A stretch of 64,000 nt of DNA from Arthrobacter caoxuetaonis (GTDB lineage: Bacteria; Actinomycetota; Actinomycetes; Actinomycetales; Micrococcaceae): the NCBI RefSeq assembly GCF_023921125.1, contig NZ_CP099466.1, forward strand, positions 2,666,001 to 2,730,000. Reading direction: 5' to 3'. The notes beneath the pieces were generated by a model. It was not told where the DNA came from, did no database searches, and was given only the letters and a program-made list of their open reading frames with translations. This document shows, one piece after another, positions 1-7,803 of this stretch. Within the stretch, counting starts at the first letter, position 1, and each line of letters begins with the position of its first letter. Position numbers and translations under genes: made by a program.

Positions 1-216
1 GTTGCCGGGCAGCAGGCCAATGGCCGCGAGCGCCGTCGTCGACTTGCCCGACCCCGACTCCCCCACGATTGCCACCGTCTCCCCCGGCAGGACGGAGAGA
101 TTCGCGTCCTGGACGGCGTCCACCGTTCCGTTGGAGGTATCGAAGGAAATCGCGAGCGAGCGGATGTCCAGCAGCGGGGCCGGATCGGTATCCGGCTGCA
201 GGGCGTTGGAAGTCAT
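1..216 (-). CDS. Peptide ABC transporter ATP-binding protein (5' end only, cut by window edge)
   Basis: The first 72 residues of a nucleotide-binding subunit of an oligopeptide/dipeptide importer. A Walker A motif GESGSGKST lies at about residues 52-60, preceded by the usual 'LLDIRSLAISF' first strand of ABC ATPases. The ATG (214-216) overlaps the stop of the upstream permease in an ATGA, so it is translationally coupled and is the last visible gene of the operon that begins at 3839. Its counterpart at 4189-6027 is a double ATPase; whether this copy is also double cannot be seen. Confidence 0.9.
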   Translation of the reverse strand, partial: MTSNALQPDTDPAPLLDIRSLAISFDTSNGTVDAVQDANLSVLPGETVAIVGESGSGKSTTALAAIGLLPGN

Positions 217-1166
217 AGCTTGCGGGCTTTCGGATCGAGGGCATCACGCACGGCATCTCCGAGCATGATGAAACTGAGGACGGTGACTGACAGTGCCCCG
301 GCGGGCCAGAGCAGGGCTGCGGGGTTGGCCCGCAGCGAGGTCTGAGCGGCCGAAATGTCATTGCCCCAGGACATGATGTCCGGCGGCAGCCCGATCCCGA
401 GGAAGGAAAGGGTTGCTTCGGCCACGATGAACGTGCCCAGGGAGATAGTCGCCGTAACGATCACCGGCGCCAGGGCGTTGGGCACCACATGCTTAACCAG
501 TGCCTGGAACTTGGAGACACCGAGGGCACGGGAGGCCACGACGAAGTCCGCGTTCCGCACGGAAATCACTGCCCCGCGGGTGATGCGGGCGATCTGCGGC
601 CAGCCGAAGACCACCAGCGTCACCACCACTGTCAGGATGTTCCGGTTTTCACGGAACATTGGCAGCTGCATCACGATGATGGCGCCCAGGATGAGGGGCA
701 GGGCAAAGAAGATGTCCCCCAGCCGGGCGATCACGGCATCGAGCCAGCCGCCGTAGTAGCCGGCGAGCGCACCGAGTGAGCCGCCGAGGAGCACTACGCA
801 GGCGGTGGTGATGACGCCGACCAGCAGCGATGCCCGGGTGCCGTAGATCAGCCGGGTGTAGACGTCGCAGCCCTGGAGCGTGAAGCCCAGGGGGTGTCCC
901 GGGGCCGGGCCTGCGTTGGAGTCAGCCAGGTAGCAGGCGCCGTCGGCCGGGATCTGGGTGAAGAGCTGGGGGAAGGCTGCCACCGTAATGATCAGCAGGA
1001 TCAGGAACGCGGAGATGATGAAAAGAGGCCGGCGGCGGAGGTTCCGCCAGGCTTCCCCCCACATGCTCAGGGGAGCCTTGCCGTCCTGGACGGCGTCGGT
1101 CTCCGGCAGCCCGGCGGAATCCACCGGGGCGACAAAGTGCTCCTGGGTCCGTTGGCTTTTACTCAT
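213..1166 (-). CDS. Peptide ABC transporter permease, OppC/DppC type
   Basis: 317-residue inner-membrane permease of the binding-protein-dependent peptide importer family. It has an N-terminal cytoplasmic tail, a first membrane segment at about 43-65 (in 'PLFIISAFLILLIITVAAF'), an extracellular loop, then five further hydrophobic segments. The EAA loop that contacts the ATPase lies at about 190-235 (ITRGAVISVRNADFV, then SRALGVSKFQALVKHVVPNA). Its start overlaps the end of the OppB-type gene by 8 bases and its stop overlaps the ATPase start. Family assignment is secure; the substrate (peptide, nickel or sugar oligomer) cannot be read from the sequence. Confidence 0.93.
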   Translation of the reverse strand: MSKSQRTQEHFVAPVDSAGLPETDAVQDGKAPLSMWGEAWRNLRRRPLFIISAFLILLIITVAAFPQLFTQIPADGACYLADSNAGPAPGHPLGFTLQGCDVYTRLIYGTRASLLVGVITTACVVLLGGSLGALAGYYGGWLDAVIARLGDIFFALPLILGAIIVMQLPMFRENRNILTVVVTLVVFGWPQIARITRGAVISVRNADFVVASRALGVSKFQALVKHVVPNALAPVIVTATISLGTFIVAEATLSFLGIGLPPDIMSWGNDISAAQTSLRANPAALLWPAGALSVTVLSFIMLGDAVRDALDPKARKL

Positions 1167-2085
1167 AGCGGATCCTTGGGTCCAGCCAGGCGTAGAGCAG
1201 GTCCACCAGCAGGTTTGCCACCACGTACACCAGGACCAGCACGCTCACGATGGAGACGATGGTGGGTCCTTCGCCGCGGATGACGGCCTGGTAGAGCTTC
1301 TGCCCGACTCCGGGCACGTTGAAGATTCCTTCCGTGACAATTGCTCCGCCCATCAGCGCCCCGAGGTCTGCACCCAGGAAGGTGATGACCGGAATCAGCG
1401 AGTTGCGCAGGATATGGACGCTGACGACCCGTCCGCGGGAGAGGCCCTTGGCCGTCGCGGTGCGGACGTAGTCGGCGTTCATGTTCTCGATGACGGATGT
1501 GCGCGTCAGCCTGAGGACGTAGGCGAAGGACGCCAGTCCCAGGACGACGGCGGGAAGTATCAGATCACTCCAGCCGGCACTCGCTCCGACAGTCGGCGGC
1601 GCCCAGCCGAATTTGACTCCGATGATGAACTGCAGCAGGAAGCCGAGGACAAACACCGGGATGGCAATGACGACCAGGGAAACGAACAGTACGGTGGCGT
1701 CGAAGATCCGGCCCTTCTTCAGTCCGGCAATGAGACCGAAAGCGATGCCGAAAACTGCCTCGAAAAGCAGGGCAAGCACCGCCAGGCGCATAGTTACCGG
1801 AAAGATCTGAGCCAGGACTTCCGCTACGGGCCGCCCGGAGAAGTCGTTGCCGAGGTTGAAAGTCAGCAGGTTCTTCAAGTAGTTCAGGTACTGCACAATG
1901 AACGGCTGGTCCAGGTTGTACTGCTCGCGCAGCTGTGCGGCGACAACCTCGTTAACCGGCCGGTCCCCGAACAGTGCCGCGATCGGATCACCGGGCAGTG
2001 AGAAAACGAGGAAGTAGACCAGCAGCGTGGCTCCGAAGAACACCGGAATCATCTGCAGGACCCGGCGGGCGATATATCTGGTCAT
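1159..2085 (-). CDS. Peptide ABC transporter permease, OppB/DppB type
   Basis: 308-residue permease of normal family length. It begins with the conserved 'TRYIARRVLQMIPVFFGATLLVYFLVFSLPGDP' region (first membrane segment followed by the LPGDP motif) and has the EAA loop near 195-230 ('RLTRTSVIENMNADYVRTATAKG'). It partners the OppC-type permease encoded directly downstream. A strong hairpin at 2157-2198 separates it from the binding-protein gene. Substrate unknown. Confidence 0.93.
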   Translation of the reverse strand: MTRYIARRVLQMIPVFFGATLLVYFLVFSLPGDPIAALFGDRPVNEVVAAQLREQYNLDQPFIVQYLNYLKNLLTFNLGNDFSGRPVAEVLAQIFPVTMRLAVLALLFEAVFGIAFGLIAGLKKGRIFDATVLFVSLVVIAIPVFVLGFLLQFIIGVKFGWAPPTVGASAGWSDLILPAVVLGLASFAYVLRLTRTSVIENMNADYVRTATAKGLSRGRVVSVHILRNSLIPVITFLGADLGALMGGAIVTEGIFNVPGVGQKLYQAVIRGEGPTIVSIVSVLVLVYVVANLLVDLLYAWLDPRIRYE

Positions 2086-2156
2086 CGCGGGGCCCTGCCT
2101 TGGTCATGGGTGTTGGCAGGTAGTGGCATGGTAACGATCCTGTTTGCTGCCTGGTG

Positions 2157-2198
2157 GCGCCGTCCGCCGCCCGGAAGCTCCGGGACAGCGGACGGCGC
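2157..2198 (-). terminator. Hairpin between binding-protein and permease genes
   Basis: Perfect 11-bp arms, GCGCCGTCCGC (2157-2167) and its complement (2188-2198), with a second nested stem (CCCGGA...TCCGGG) in the loop. It sits just after the stop of the binding-protein gene in the reading direction and has no U-run behind it. It is therefore more likely an mRNA 3'-end stabiliser or partial terminator than a full stop. Confidence 0.7.
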
Positions 2199-2207
2199 GC
2201 AGGGTTC

Positions 2208-3839
2208 TTACTTGCGTGCGATGTTGTAGTAGACAGGCACGCCGTTCCAGCCGGTTTCAACGTCGGTCACGTTGTTGCTCCAGCCGGTCTGGGCGACCTG
2301 GTACCACAGCGGGACTACCGGGAGGTCCTCCAGCAGGACTTCCTGCGCCTGGTTGAAGATGACAGCGCCCTCTTCAGCCGTGGGAGCAGCAAGGGCCTGG
2401 GCCAGGAGGTCATCGAAGGCCTGGCTCGAGTAGTCGCCGTCGTTCGACCCGGCCCCGGTGGCGTACAGGGGACCAAGGAAGTTGTACAGCGACGGGTAGT
2501 CCGCCTGCCAGCCCGTGCGGATGGCTCCGCTGAGGGTCTTGGCGGTGGCGTCCGAGCGCAGCTCCTTGAAGGTGGAGTAGGCCTTGCCCTGGGCATCCAC
2601 ACCGAGGTTGTTCTTCAGTGCGTTGCACACCGCGTCAACCCACTCCTTGTGGTCGCCGTCGGCGTTGTAGCCGATGGTGAAGGCCTTGCCTTCGGGCCAG
2701 GGGGAGATGGCTTCGGCCTCATCCCACAGTTCCTTGGCGCGCTCGGGGTTGTATTCGAGCACCTCGGAGCCGGCCAGATCCGTGTCAAAGCCCTCGATCA
2801 CCGGTGCGGTGAAGTCGGCGGCAGGCTGCCGTGAGCCGGTGAAGATGACGTCGGCAATCTCCTGGCGGTTGATGGCCATGGAGATGGCCTGGCGCCGCAG
2901 TGCACCTGCTTCTCCGGAGAACTCGTCAAGGTACCCGGGAATGGTGATGGTCTGGTTCTGCGCCGTCGGCTTCTCCGAGTAGCGGCCCTCGCCGAGGTCG
3001 GACTTGAAGGTCTTCTGGGCAGCCGCAGGCATCTGGTCCAGAACGTCCAGGTTGTCCGCCTGAAGATCCGCGTACGCGGCGTCGTAGGAGGAGTAGAACT
3101 TGAACGTCACGCCGTCGTTCTGCGGAACCCGGGTGCCGGTGTAGTCAGGGTTGGCCACCAGCTCGATCTGGACCTCATGCTGCCAGGCGTCGTCCCCGGC
3201 CAGCATGTACGGGCCGTTGCCCACCGGGTTTTCACCAAACGCTGCCGGGTCCTCGAAGGCTTCGGAAGGAAGCGGGTAGAAGGCCGTGTAGCCCAGGCGA
3301 AGCGGCCAGTCGGATTCAGGCTGGTTCAGCTCGACCGTGAAGGTCTTATCATCCACCACCTTCAGGCCGCTCATCGTGTCCACGGTGGCGCCCTCGGCGC
3401 TTACCTCGTCATAGCCCTTGATGCTCTCGAAGAAGTAGGAGTTGAGCTGGGCGTTCTTCGCGGCTGCACCGAAGTTCCACGCATCAACGAAGGATGAGGC
3501 GGTCACGGGTTCACCGTTGGTGAAGGTCTTGCCGTCCTTCAGCGTGATGGTGTAGTTCTGCGAGTCCGTCGTCTCGATGGACTCGGCGATTTCGTTGACT
3601 GTCTTGCCGTCGGCGTCGTAGCTCAGCAGACCTTCAAAGAGGAGGTCCATGATCCTGCCGCCGCCCACCTCGTTGGTGTTGGCGGGGAGCAGCGGATTCT
3701 GCGGCTCCGTGCCGTTGGCCGTAATGCTGGTGTTAGTCGCAGCGGAGTCCGGGGACTCCGATCCTCCGCCGCAGGCTCCCAGTGCAAGGGCGGCAACCAC
3801 CGCCACGCTGACAGCCTTGGAAAAGCGCTGTAAACGCAT
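2208..3839 (-). CDS. Peptide ABC transporter substrate-binding lipoprotein (family 5)
   Basis: 543-residue extracytoplasmic solute-binding protein of the OppA/DppA class. The N-terminus 'MRLQRFSKAVSVAVVAALALGACGGGS' region is a lipoprotein signal with lipobox LGAC, so the mature protein is anchored by its cysteine at about residue 22. Family-5 features follow: an early segment describing prebound state ('GGGRIMDLLFEGLLSYD'-like), 'FTNGEPVTASSFVDAWNF', and a C-terminal 'LPVVPLWYQ'. An upstream TTG is in frame, but the ATG at 3837-3839 has AGGAG 7 bases before it and precedes the signal directly. First gene of the operon. Confidence 0.93.
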   Translation of the reverse strand: MRLQRFSKAVSVAVVAALALGACGGGSESPDSAATNTSITANGTEPQNPLLPANTNEVGGGRIMDLLFEGLLSYDADGKTVNEIAESIETTDSQNYTITLKDGKTFTNGEPVTASSFVDAWNFGAAAKNAQLNSYFFESIKGYDEVSAEGATVDTMSGLKVVDDKTFTVELNQPESDWPLRLGYTAFYPLPSEAFEDPAAFGENPVGNGPYMLAGDDAWQHEVQIELVANPDYTGTRVPQNDGVTFKFYSSYDAAYADLQADNLDVLDQMPAAAQKTFKSDLGEGRYSEKPTAQNQTITIPGYLDEFSGEAGALRRQAISMAINRQEIADVIFTGSRQPAADFTAPVIEGFDTDLAGSEVLEYNPERAKELWDEAEAISPWPEGKAFTIGYNADGDHKEWVDAVCNALKNNLGVDAQGKAYSTFKELRSDATAKTLSGAIRTGWQADYPSLYNFLGPLYATGAGSNDGDYSSQAFDDLLAQALAAPTAEEGAVIFNQAQEVLLEDLPVVPLWYQVAQTGWSNNVTDVETGWNGVPVYYNIARK

Positions 3840-4141
3840 TACGTCTCCTGGATAGATCAAAAGGAAGCCGGTCTCATGATTCCGGCGCTGATGTCAGGGC
3901 AGCAGCCGGCGGGACGCTCGTGCCGGGCATTGCCGCAGACTTCAGCCAAAGTGTCCTGGTTAGGCACCGTTTTCCGGGCTAACCAAAAGGGGTGCACGCT
4001 TTCGCCGATACGCCCGCATCGCAGGCGCGGAAAGCCTGTCACCCTCTATGGAAGTATAGCGAGGGAACCGTCAATATAACGATTCAAGAACGATGTCTAA
4101 TATGTCACGCCGCGGTGTGGACAAATCACACTTAAAGTGCA
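3840..4141. other. Intergenic leader region upstream of the binding-protein gene
   Basis: About 300 bases between two minus-strand genes, holding the promoter and leader of the binding-protein operon. The minus strand has a TTGACG and, 10 bases downstream, a TATACT (around 4040-4075). Their spacing is too short for them to form one promoter, so neither is called. No convincing open reading frame or riboswitch was recognised. Confidence 0.5.
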
Positions 4142-4168
4142 GGAAGGGCCCTCATGGAGGACCCTTCC
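4142..4168 (-). terminator. Terminator of the double-ATPase gene
   Basis: Arms GGAAGGGCCCTC (4142-4153) and GAGGACCCTTCC (4157-4168), one G-T mismatch and a 3-base loop, 20 bases past the ATPase stop codon. Behind it in the reading direction is a TTTAA stretch. Good candidate for a Rho-independent terminator. Confidence 0.75.
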
Positions 4169-4188
4169 CGGTCGAGACGCTGGTTCCG

Positions 4189-6027
4189 CTACTGGGTATC
4201 CGCAGAGCCGGCAAGCAGCTTTGCCCGCAGCTCGCGCCGTTCGCGCTGCTTCTCCGGATCCGGCAGCGGGACAGCAGCAATGAGGCGCTGCGTGTATTCC
4301 TCCTGCGGGTTGCGGAGGATCTGGTCCCGTGTCCCCTGTTCCACAATCCGGCCGTTGCGCATCACGCAGATGTGGTCCGCGAGGACATCGACGACGGCGA
4401 GGTCGTGGGTCACGAACAGGCAGGCGAAGCCGAGTTCGCGCTGCAGGTTCTGGAACAGCTCCAGGACCTTGGCCTGCACCGAGACATCAAGGGCCGACGT
4501 CGGCTCATCTGCGACCATCAGCTTCGGCTTCAGTGAGAGTGCCCGGGCAATACCCACGCGCTGTTTCTGCCCGCCGGAGAGTTCGTGCGGGTAGCGGTTG
4601 CGGTACGCGCGGGGCAGCTCCACCTGGTCCAGCAGTTCTTCGATGCGCTGCTGCAGGGCAGCCCCCTTGGCCTCCCCCGCCAGGAACATCGGCTCGCCGA
4701 TGCTCTCACCGATCGGCAGGCGCGGGTTCAGCGACGAGGACGGATCCTGGAAAACCATGCCCACCTGGCGGCGCAGCGTGTGCATGGCCTTGGAGTTGGG
4801 CTTGAGCTCGGAAATGTCCGTTCCCACTACCCGCAGCTCACCTTCGGCGACGGGCAGGAGCCCGACGGCGGCACGGCCGATGGTGGTCTTTCCGGACCCG
4901 GACTCACCCACCAGTCCCATGACCTGGCCGGGCAGGATCCGCAGGTTGGCGCCCTCGACGGCACGGAAGGCGGCTACCCGGCCCTGCTTGGGGTACTCGA
5001 TGGCGACGTTCTCCAGGACCAGCACCGGCTCCCCGCCTGCTGCGTCCACTTTGGCGGCGGCGTCGGTCCGGAGGCCGGAAAGCACTTCAGCTTCGCGCCG
5101 GTGCAGTTCCTCCTGGTCAACGGATTCAAGCTCCACGTTCGTTGCCGCTGCAAGCGCTGCTACGACGTCGACGTCCCCGTCTCCCTCCGAGCCCTGGCCC
5201 AGGTGCGGCACGGATTCCAGCAGCGACTGGGTGTAGGGGTGCTTCGGGTTCGCGAAGATTTCCCTGGCGGTACCGGTCTCAACGATCACGCCCTGGCGCA
5301 TGACGGCGATGCGGTCTGCGAGGTCAGCTACCACGCCCATGTCATGGGTGATCAGCACGATTGCGGAATCCAGCTTGTTCCGCAGGTTCCGCATCAGGTC
5401 CAGGATTTCGGCCTGGACCGTGACGTCCAAAGCGGTCGTGGGCTCGTCGGCAATGAGCAGCTTGGGATCACAGGAAAGCGACTGTGCAATCATCGCCCGC
5501 TGCCGCTGCCCGCCGGAGAGCTGATGCGGGTAGGACTTGAAGGCCTTCTCGGGGTCGGGAAGTTCCACCATCTCCAAGAGCTTCAGCGCCCGCAGCCTGG
5601 CCTCATCGGGAGAGATCTCGTTGTGCAGGCGGAGCGTCTCCACAATCTGGAACCCCACGGTGTACACGGGGTTCAGCGCCGTCATGGGTTCCTGGAAGAT
5701 GACGGCGACCTCATTGCCGCGCACCTGCCGCAGCTTGGCCTGGGACAGTCCCAGCAGCGGCTGTCCGTCGAGCAGCACCTCACCGGTAACCCGTGAGTTG
5801 GAGGGCAGCAGCCCGAGCAGTGCCATGGAGCTGGCACTCTTGCCCGAACCGGACTCGCCCACGATCGCCAGTACCTCGCCGGCGCGCACGTGATAGTTCA
5901 GGTCAATGGCAGCGGGGACCCATTCCTTGTCCACCCCGAAGTCCACGGAGAGGTTGCGGACCTCCAGTACCGGCGGGCGGCCGGTGCGGCTCGCCTCGTC
6001 CGTGCTTCCGATGAAGGTGTCAGTCAT
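4189..6027 (-). CDS. Peptide ABC transporter ATP-binding protein, two fused ATPase domains
   Basis: 612-residue protein with two complete ABC ATPases, equivalent to DppD plus DppF in one chain. The first Walker A GESGSGKS is at 57-64, with signature LSGGQRQRAMIAQSL and Walker B 'LLIADEPTTALDVTVQ'. The second Walker A GESGSGKT is near 380 with LSGGQKQRVGIARAL and 'LMVADEPTSALDVSVQ'. Each half has the peptide-family C-terminal extension ('YTQSLLESVPHL', 'YTQRLIAAVPLPDP'). The ATG at 6025-6027 was preferred over an upstream in-frame start because AAGGAAA precedes it. It likely energises the permeases at 6784-9341, from which it is separated by an inverted gene. Confidence 0.93.
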   Translation of the reverse strand: MTDTFIGSTDEASRTGRPPVLEVRNLSVDFGVDKEWVPAAIDLNYHVRAGEVLAIVGESGSGKSASSMALLGLLPSNSRVTGEVLLDGQPLLGLSQAKLRQVRGNEVAVIFQEPMTALNPVYTVGFQIVETLRLHNEISPDEARLRALKLLEMVELPDPEKAFKSYPHQLSGGQRQRAMIAQSLSCDPKLLIADEPTTALDVTVQAEILDLMRNLRNKLDSAIVLITHDMGVVADLADRIAVMRQGVIVETGTAREIFANPKHPYTQSLLESVPHLGQGSEGDGDVDVVAALAAATNVELESVDQEELHRREAEVLSGLRTDAAAKVDAAGGEPVLVLENVAIEYPKQGRVAAFRAVEGANLRILPGQVMGLVGESGSGKTTIGRAAVGLLPVAEGELRVVGTDISELKPNSKAMHTLRRQVGMVFQDPSSSLNPRLPIGESIGEPMFLAGEAKGAALQQRIEELLDQVELPRAYRNRYPHELSGGQKQRVGIARALSLKPKLMVADEPTSALDVSVQAKVLELFQNLQRELGFACLFVTHDLAVVDVLADHICVMRNGRIVEQGTRDQILRNPQEEYTQRLIAAVPLPDPEKQRERRELRAKLLAGSADTQ

Positions 6028-6118
6028 GGCTGTAGTTTCCTTCCGTCCAGGCACTGCACCGGTCCCGGGTCAACGGGCCGATTACGAGGGCACTTGGAAA
6101 TGCTGTAACGATGGGGGT

Positions 6119-6748
6119 ATGCCGAACCCGCAGAGCGAGCCCGAGACCGAAGTTTTCCGACCGCGGACCACCAAGTGGTTCACGGGTATTGCCGTTGTCC
6201 TGACGGCAGCTGCCCTGGTTTCCGCTGCGGTGAGCTCGGGAGCTTCCGGCCTGCTGGCCACGGTTCCCCTGCTCCTCATCCCTGCGGTTGCAGCCTGGCT
6301 GTTCTGGTACCCCAGCGTCCAGGTCGGGCGCGGCGGCGTAACGCTGCACAACCCGTTCCGGACCATTGAGGTTCCGTGGGCTGCGCTGATTCATGTGGAC
6401 ACTAAGTTCGCGCTGAAGGTCGTCACCCCGAAGGGTTCCTACACGGCCTGGGCCGCCCCCGCTCCCGGCGTCTGGGGCACCCACCAGGGCAAACCCGAAC
6501 ACCTGCGCAACCTGCCCGGCACCACGTACGGGGTGGGCGGTTCGGTGCGTCCCGGAGACCTGAGCAACACGGACTCCGGCCAGGCCGCCCGTATGGTCCG
6601 CGAACGCTGGGAGGTCCTGGTCAACGCCGGCCGGATCGATCCCGACCAGACCGATGCCGCCCGCGCCGCAGTGAGTATCAACTGGCGCTGGATCCTGGGC
6701 CTGGTACTGGCCGCCGTGGTGCTTTTCGCCCTGGCGGGGCTGGCCTAG
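6119..6748 (+). CDS. PH-domain membrane protein
   Basis: 209-residue protein with two hydrophobic hairpin segments at about 20-62, a bacterial PH-like domain (about 60-140, 'GVTLHNPFRTIEVPWAALIHVD', a typical bPH strand pattern), and one C-terminal membrane helix ('WILGLVLAAVVLFALAGLA'). Such proteins are common and mostly uncharacterised in actinobacteria. It is the only plus-strand gene inside a run of minus-strand peptide-transport genes. It starts 91 bases from, and divergent to, the double ATPase gene and converges on a permease. The start codon was chosen for homology-like layout; its ribosome site is weak. Confidence 0.75.
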   Translation: MPNPQSEPETEVFRPRTTKWFTGIAVVLTAAALVSAAVSSGASGLLATVPLLLIPAVAAWLFWYPSVQVGRGGVTLHNPFRTIEVPWAALIHVDTKFALKVVTPKGSYTAWAAPAPGVWGTHQGKPEHLRNLPGTTYGVGGSVRPGDLSNTDSGQAARMVRERWEVLVNAGRIDPDQTDAARAAVSINWRWILGLVLAAVVLFALAGLA

Positions 6749-6783
6749 GAAGGCCGGCCCCGCTTCGGCGGACAGCATTCCCA

Positions 6784-7803
6784 CTAGTTGCCAGCCGTCT
6801 TGGTCTTGACCCGCTTGGCATTGAACTTCTTCTGCCGGGGATCAAAGGCATCGCGCAGGCCGTCGCCAATAAAGTTGATGCACAGGCAGATGGCCACGAT
6901 GAAGAGGCCCGGCCACCAGAACAGCCACGGGCGGGTCTGGAATGCTTCCTGGTTCTGGCTGATCAAGAGGCCCAGCGACGTATCCGGCGGCTGGACACCA
7001 AAGCCGATGTAGCTCAGCGACGTCTCCAGCAGGATGGCCGTTGACATCAGCAGTGTGGTGTTGACGATGATCACGCCGACGGCGTTGGGCAGGATGTGCT
7101 TGAAGATGATCCGGTTGTTGGAAGCACCGGCGATCCGGGCTGCATCCACGAACTCCCGTTCACGCAGCGAGAGAAACTCGCCGCGCACCAGCCGGGCCAG
7201 GGACGTCCAGGTGGCCAGGCCAAGGAAGATGCCCAGCAGGATGACACCGATTCCCTCACCGACCAGGCGGTTGGCGATCTGGCCCAGGACGGCGGCCATC
7301 ACGATGATCGGGATGATGATGACGACGTCGGTCATGCGCATCAGGACTGCCTCGACCCAGCCGCGGAAGTAACCCGACACGGCCCCCACAACGGAGCCGA
7401 CAACACAGGCGATCAGGCCGACCAGGAACATCACGATGATGGACTGCTGCGTACCGCGCATGGTCATGGCGAACATGTCGCGGCCGATGCGGTCCTGGCC
7501 GAACGGGTGCTCGCCCCAGTTGAAGAGGCTGACGAACGTCGGCGCGCCGCCGTTGATCTGCTCCGTGAACTGGCGGTGGTCGTACTTCCACCAGCCCGGG
7601 ATACCGGCGAAACCAATGGAGCTGAAGGCCAGGATGCAAATCAGCCCGAAGACCACAAGCGAGATGATCGCAGCGGTGTTGTCGAGAAACCGGCGGCGGA
7701 CAATCTGGCCCTGGGAAAGGCCCTTGGTGTTGGCCTTGGCCGATCCGTCGGGTTCGGTTCCGGGCGGGTTGGAGGGGGTTTCGGCGGAAAACGTCGTGCT
7801 CAT
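6784..7803 (-). CDS. Peptide ABC transporter permease, OppC/DppC type (second system)
   Basis: 339-residue permease. It has a cytoplasmic N-terminal extension of about 35 residues, then a first membrane segment ('AAIISLVVFGLICILAFSSI'), a long periplasmic loop that includes 'HPFGQDRIGRDMFAMTMRGTQQS' (the HPLGTD-type motif of OppC proteins), and five more segments. The EAA loop is near 205-240 ('LVRGEFLSLREREFVDAARIAGASNNRIIFKHILPNAVG'). The start overlaps the OppB-type stop by 4 bases (ATGA). It is last in the visible operon before the inverted PH gene. Confidence 0.93.
   Translation of the reverse strand: MSTTFSAETPSNPPGTEPDGSAKANTKGLSQGQIVRRRFLDNTAAIISLVVFGLICILAFSSIGFAGIPGWWKYDHRQFTEQINGGAPTFVSLFNWGEHPFGQDRIGRDMFAMTMRGTQQSIIVMFLVGLIACVVGSVVGAVSGYFRGWVEAVLMRMTDVVIIIPIIVMAAVLGQIANRLVGEGIGVILLGIFLGLATWTSLARLVRGEFLSLREREFVDAARIAGASNNRIIFKHILPNAVGVIIVNTTLLMSTAILLETSLSYIGFGVQPPDTSLGLLISQNQEAFQTRPWLFWWPGLFIVAICLCINFIGDGLRDAFDPRQKKFNAKRVKTKTAGN

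Noticed and set aside
4040..4075. TTGACG and TATACT considered as one promoter for the first peptide operon
   Set aside because: Spacing of 10 bases is too short for a standard -35/-10 pair.
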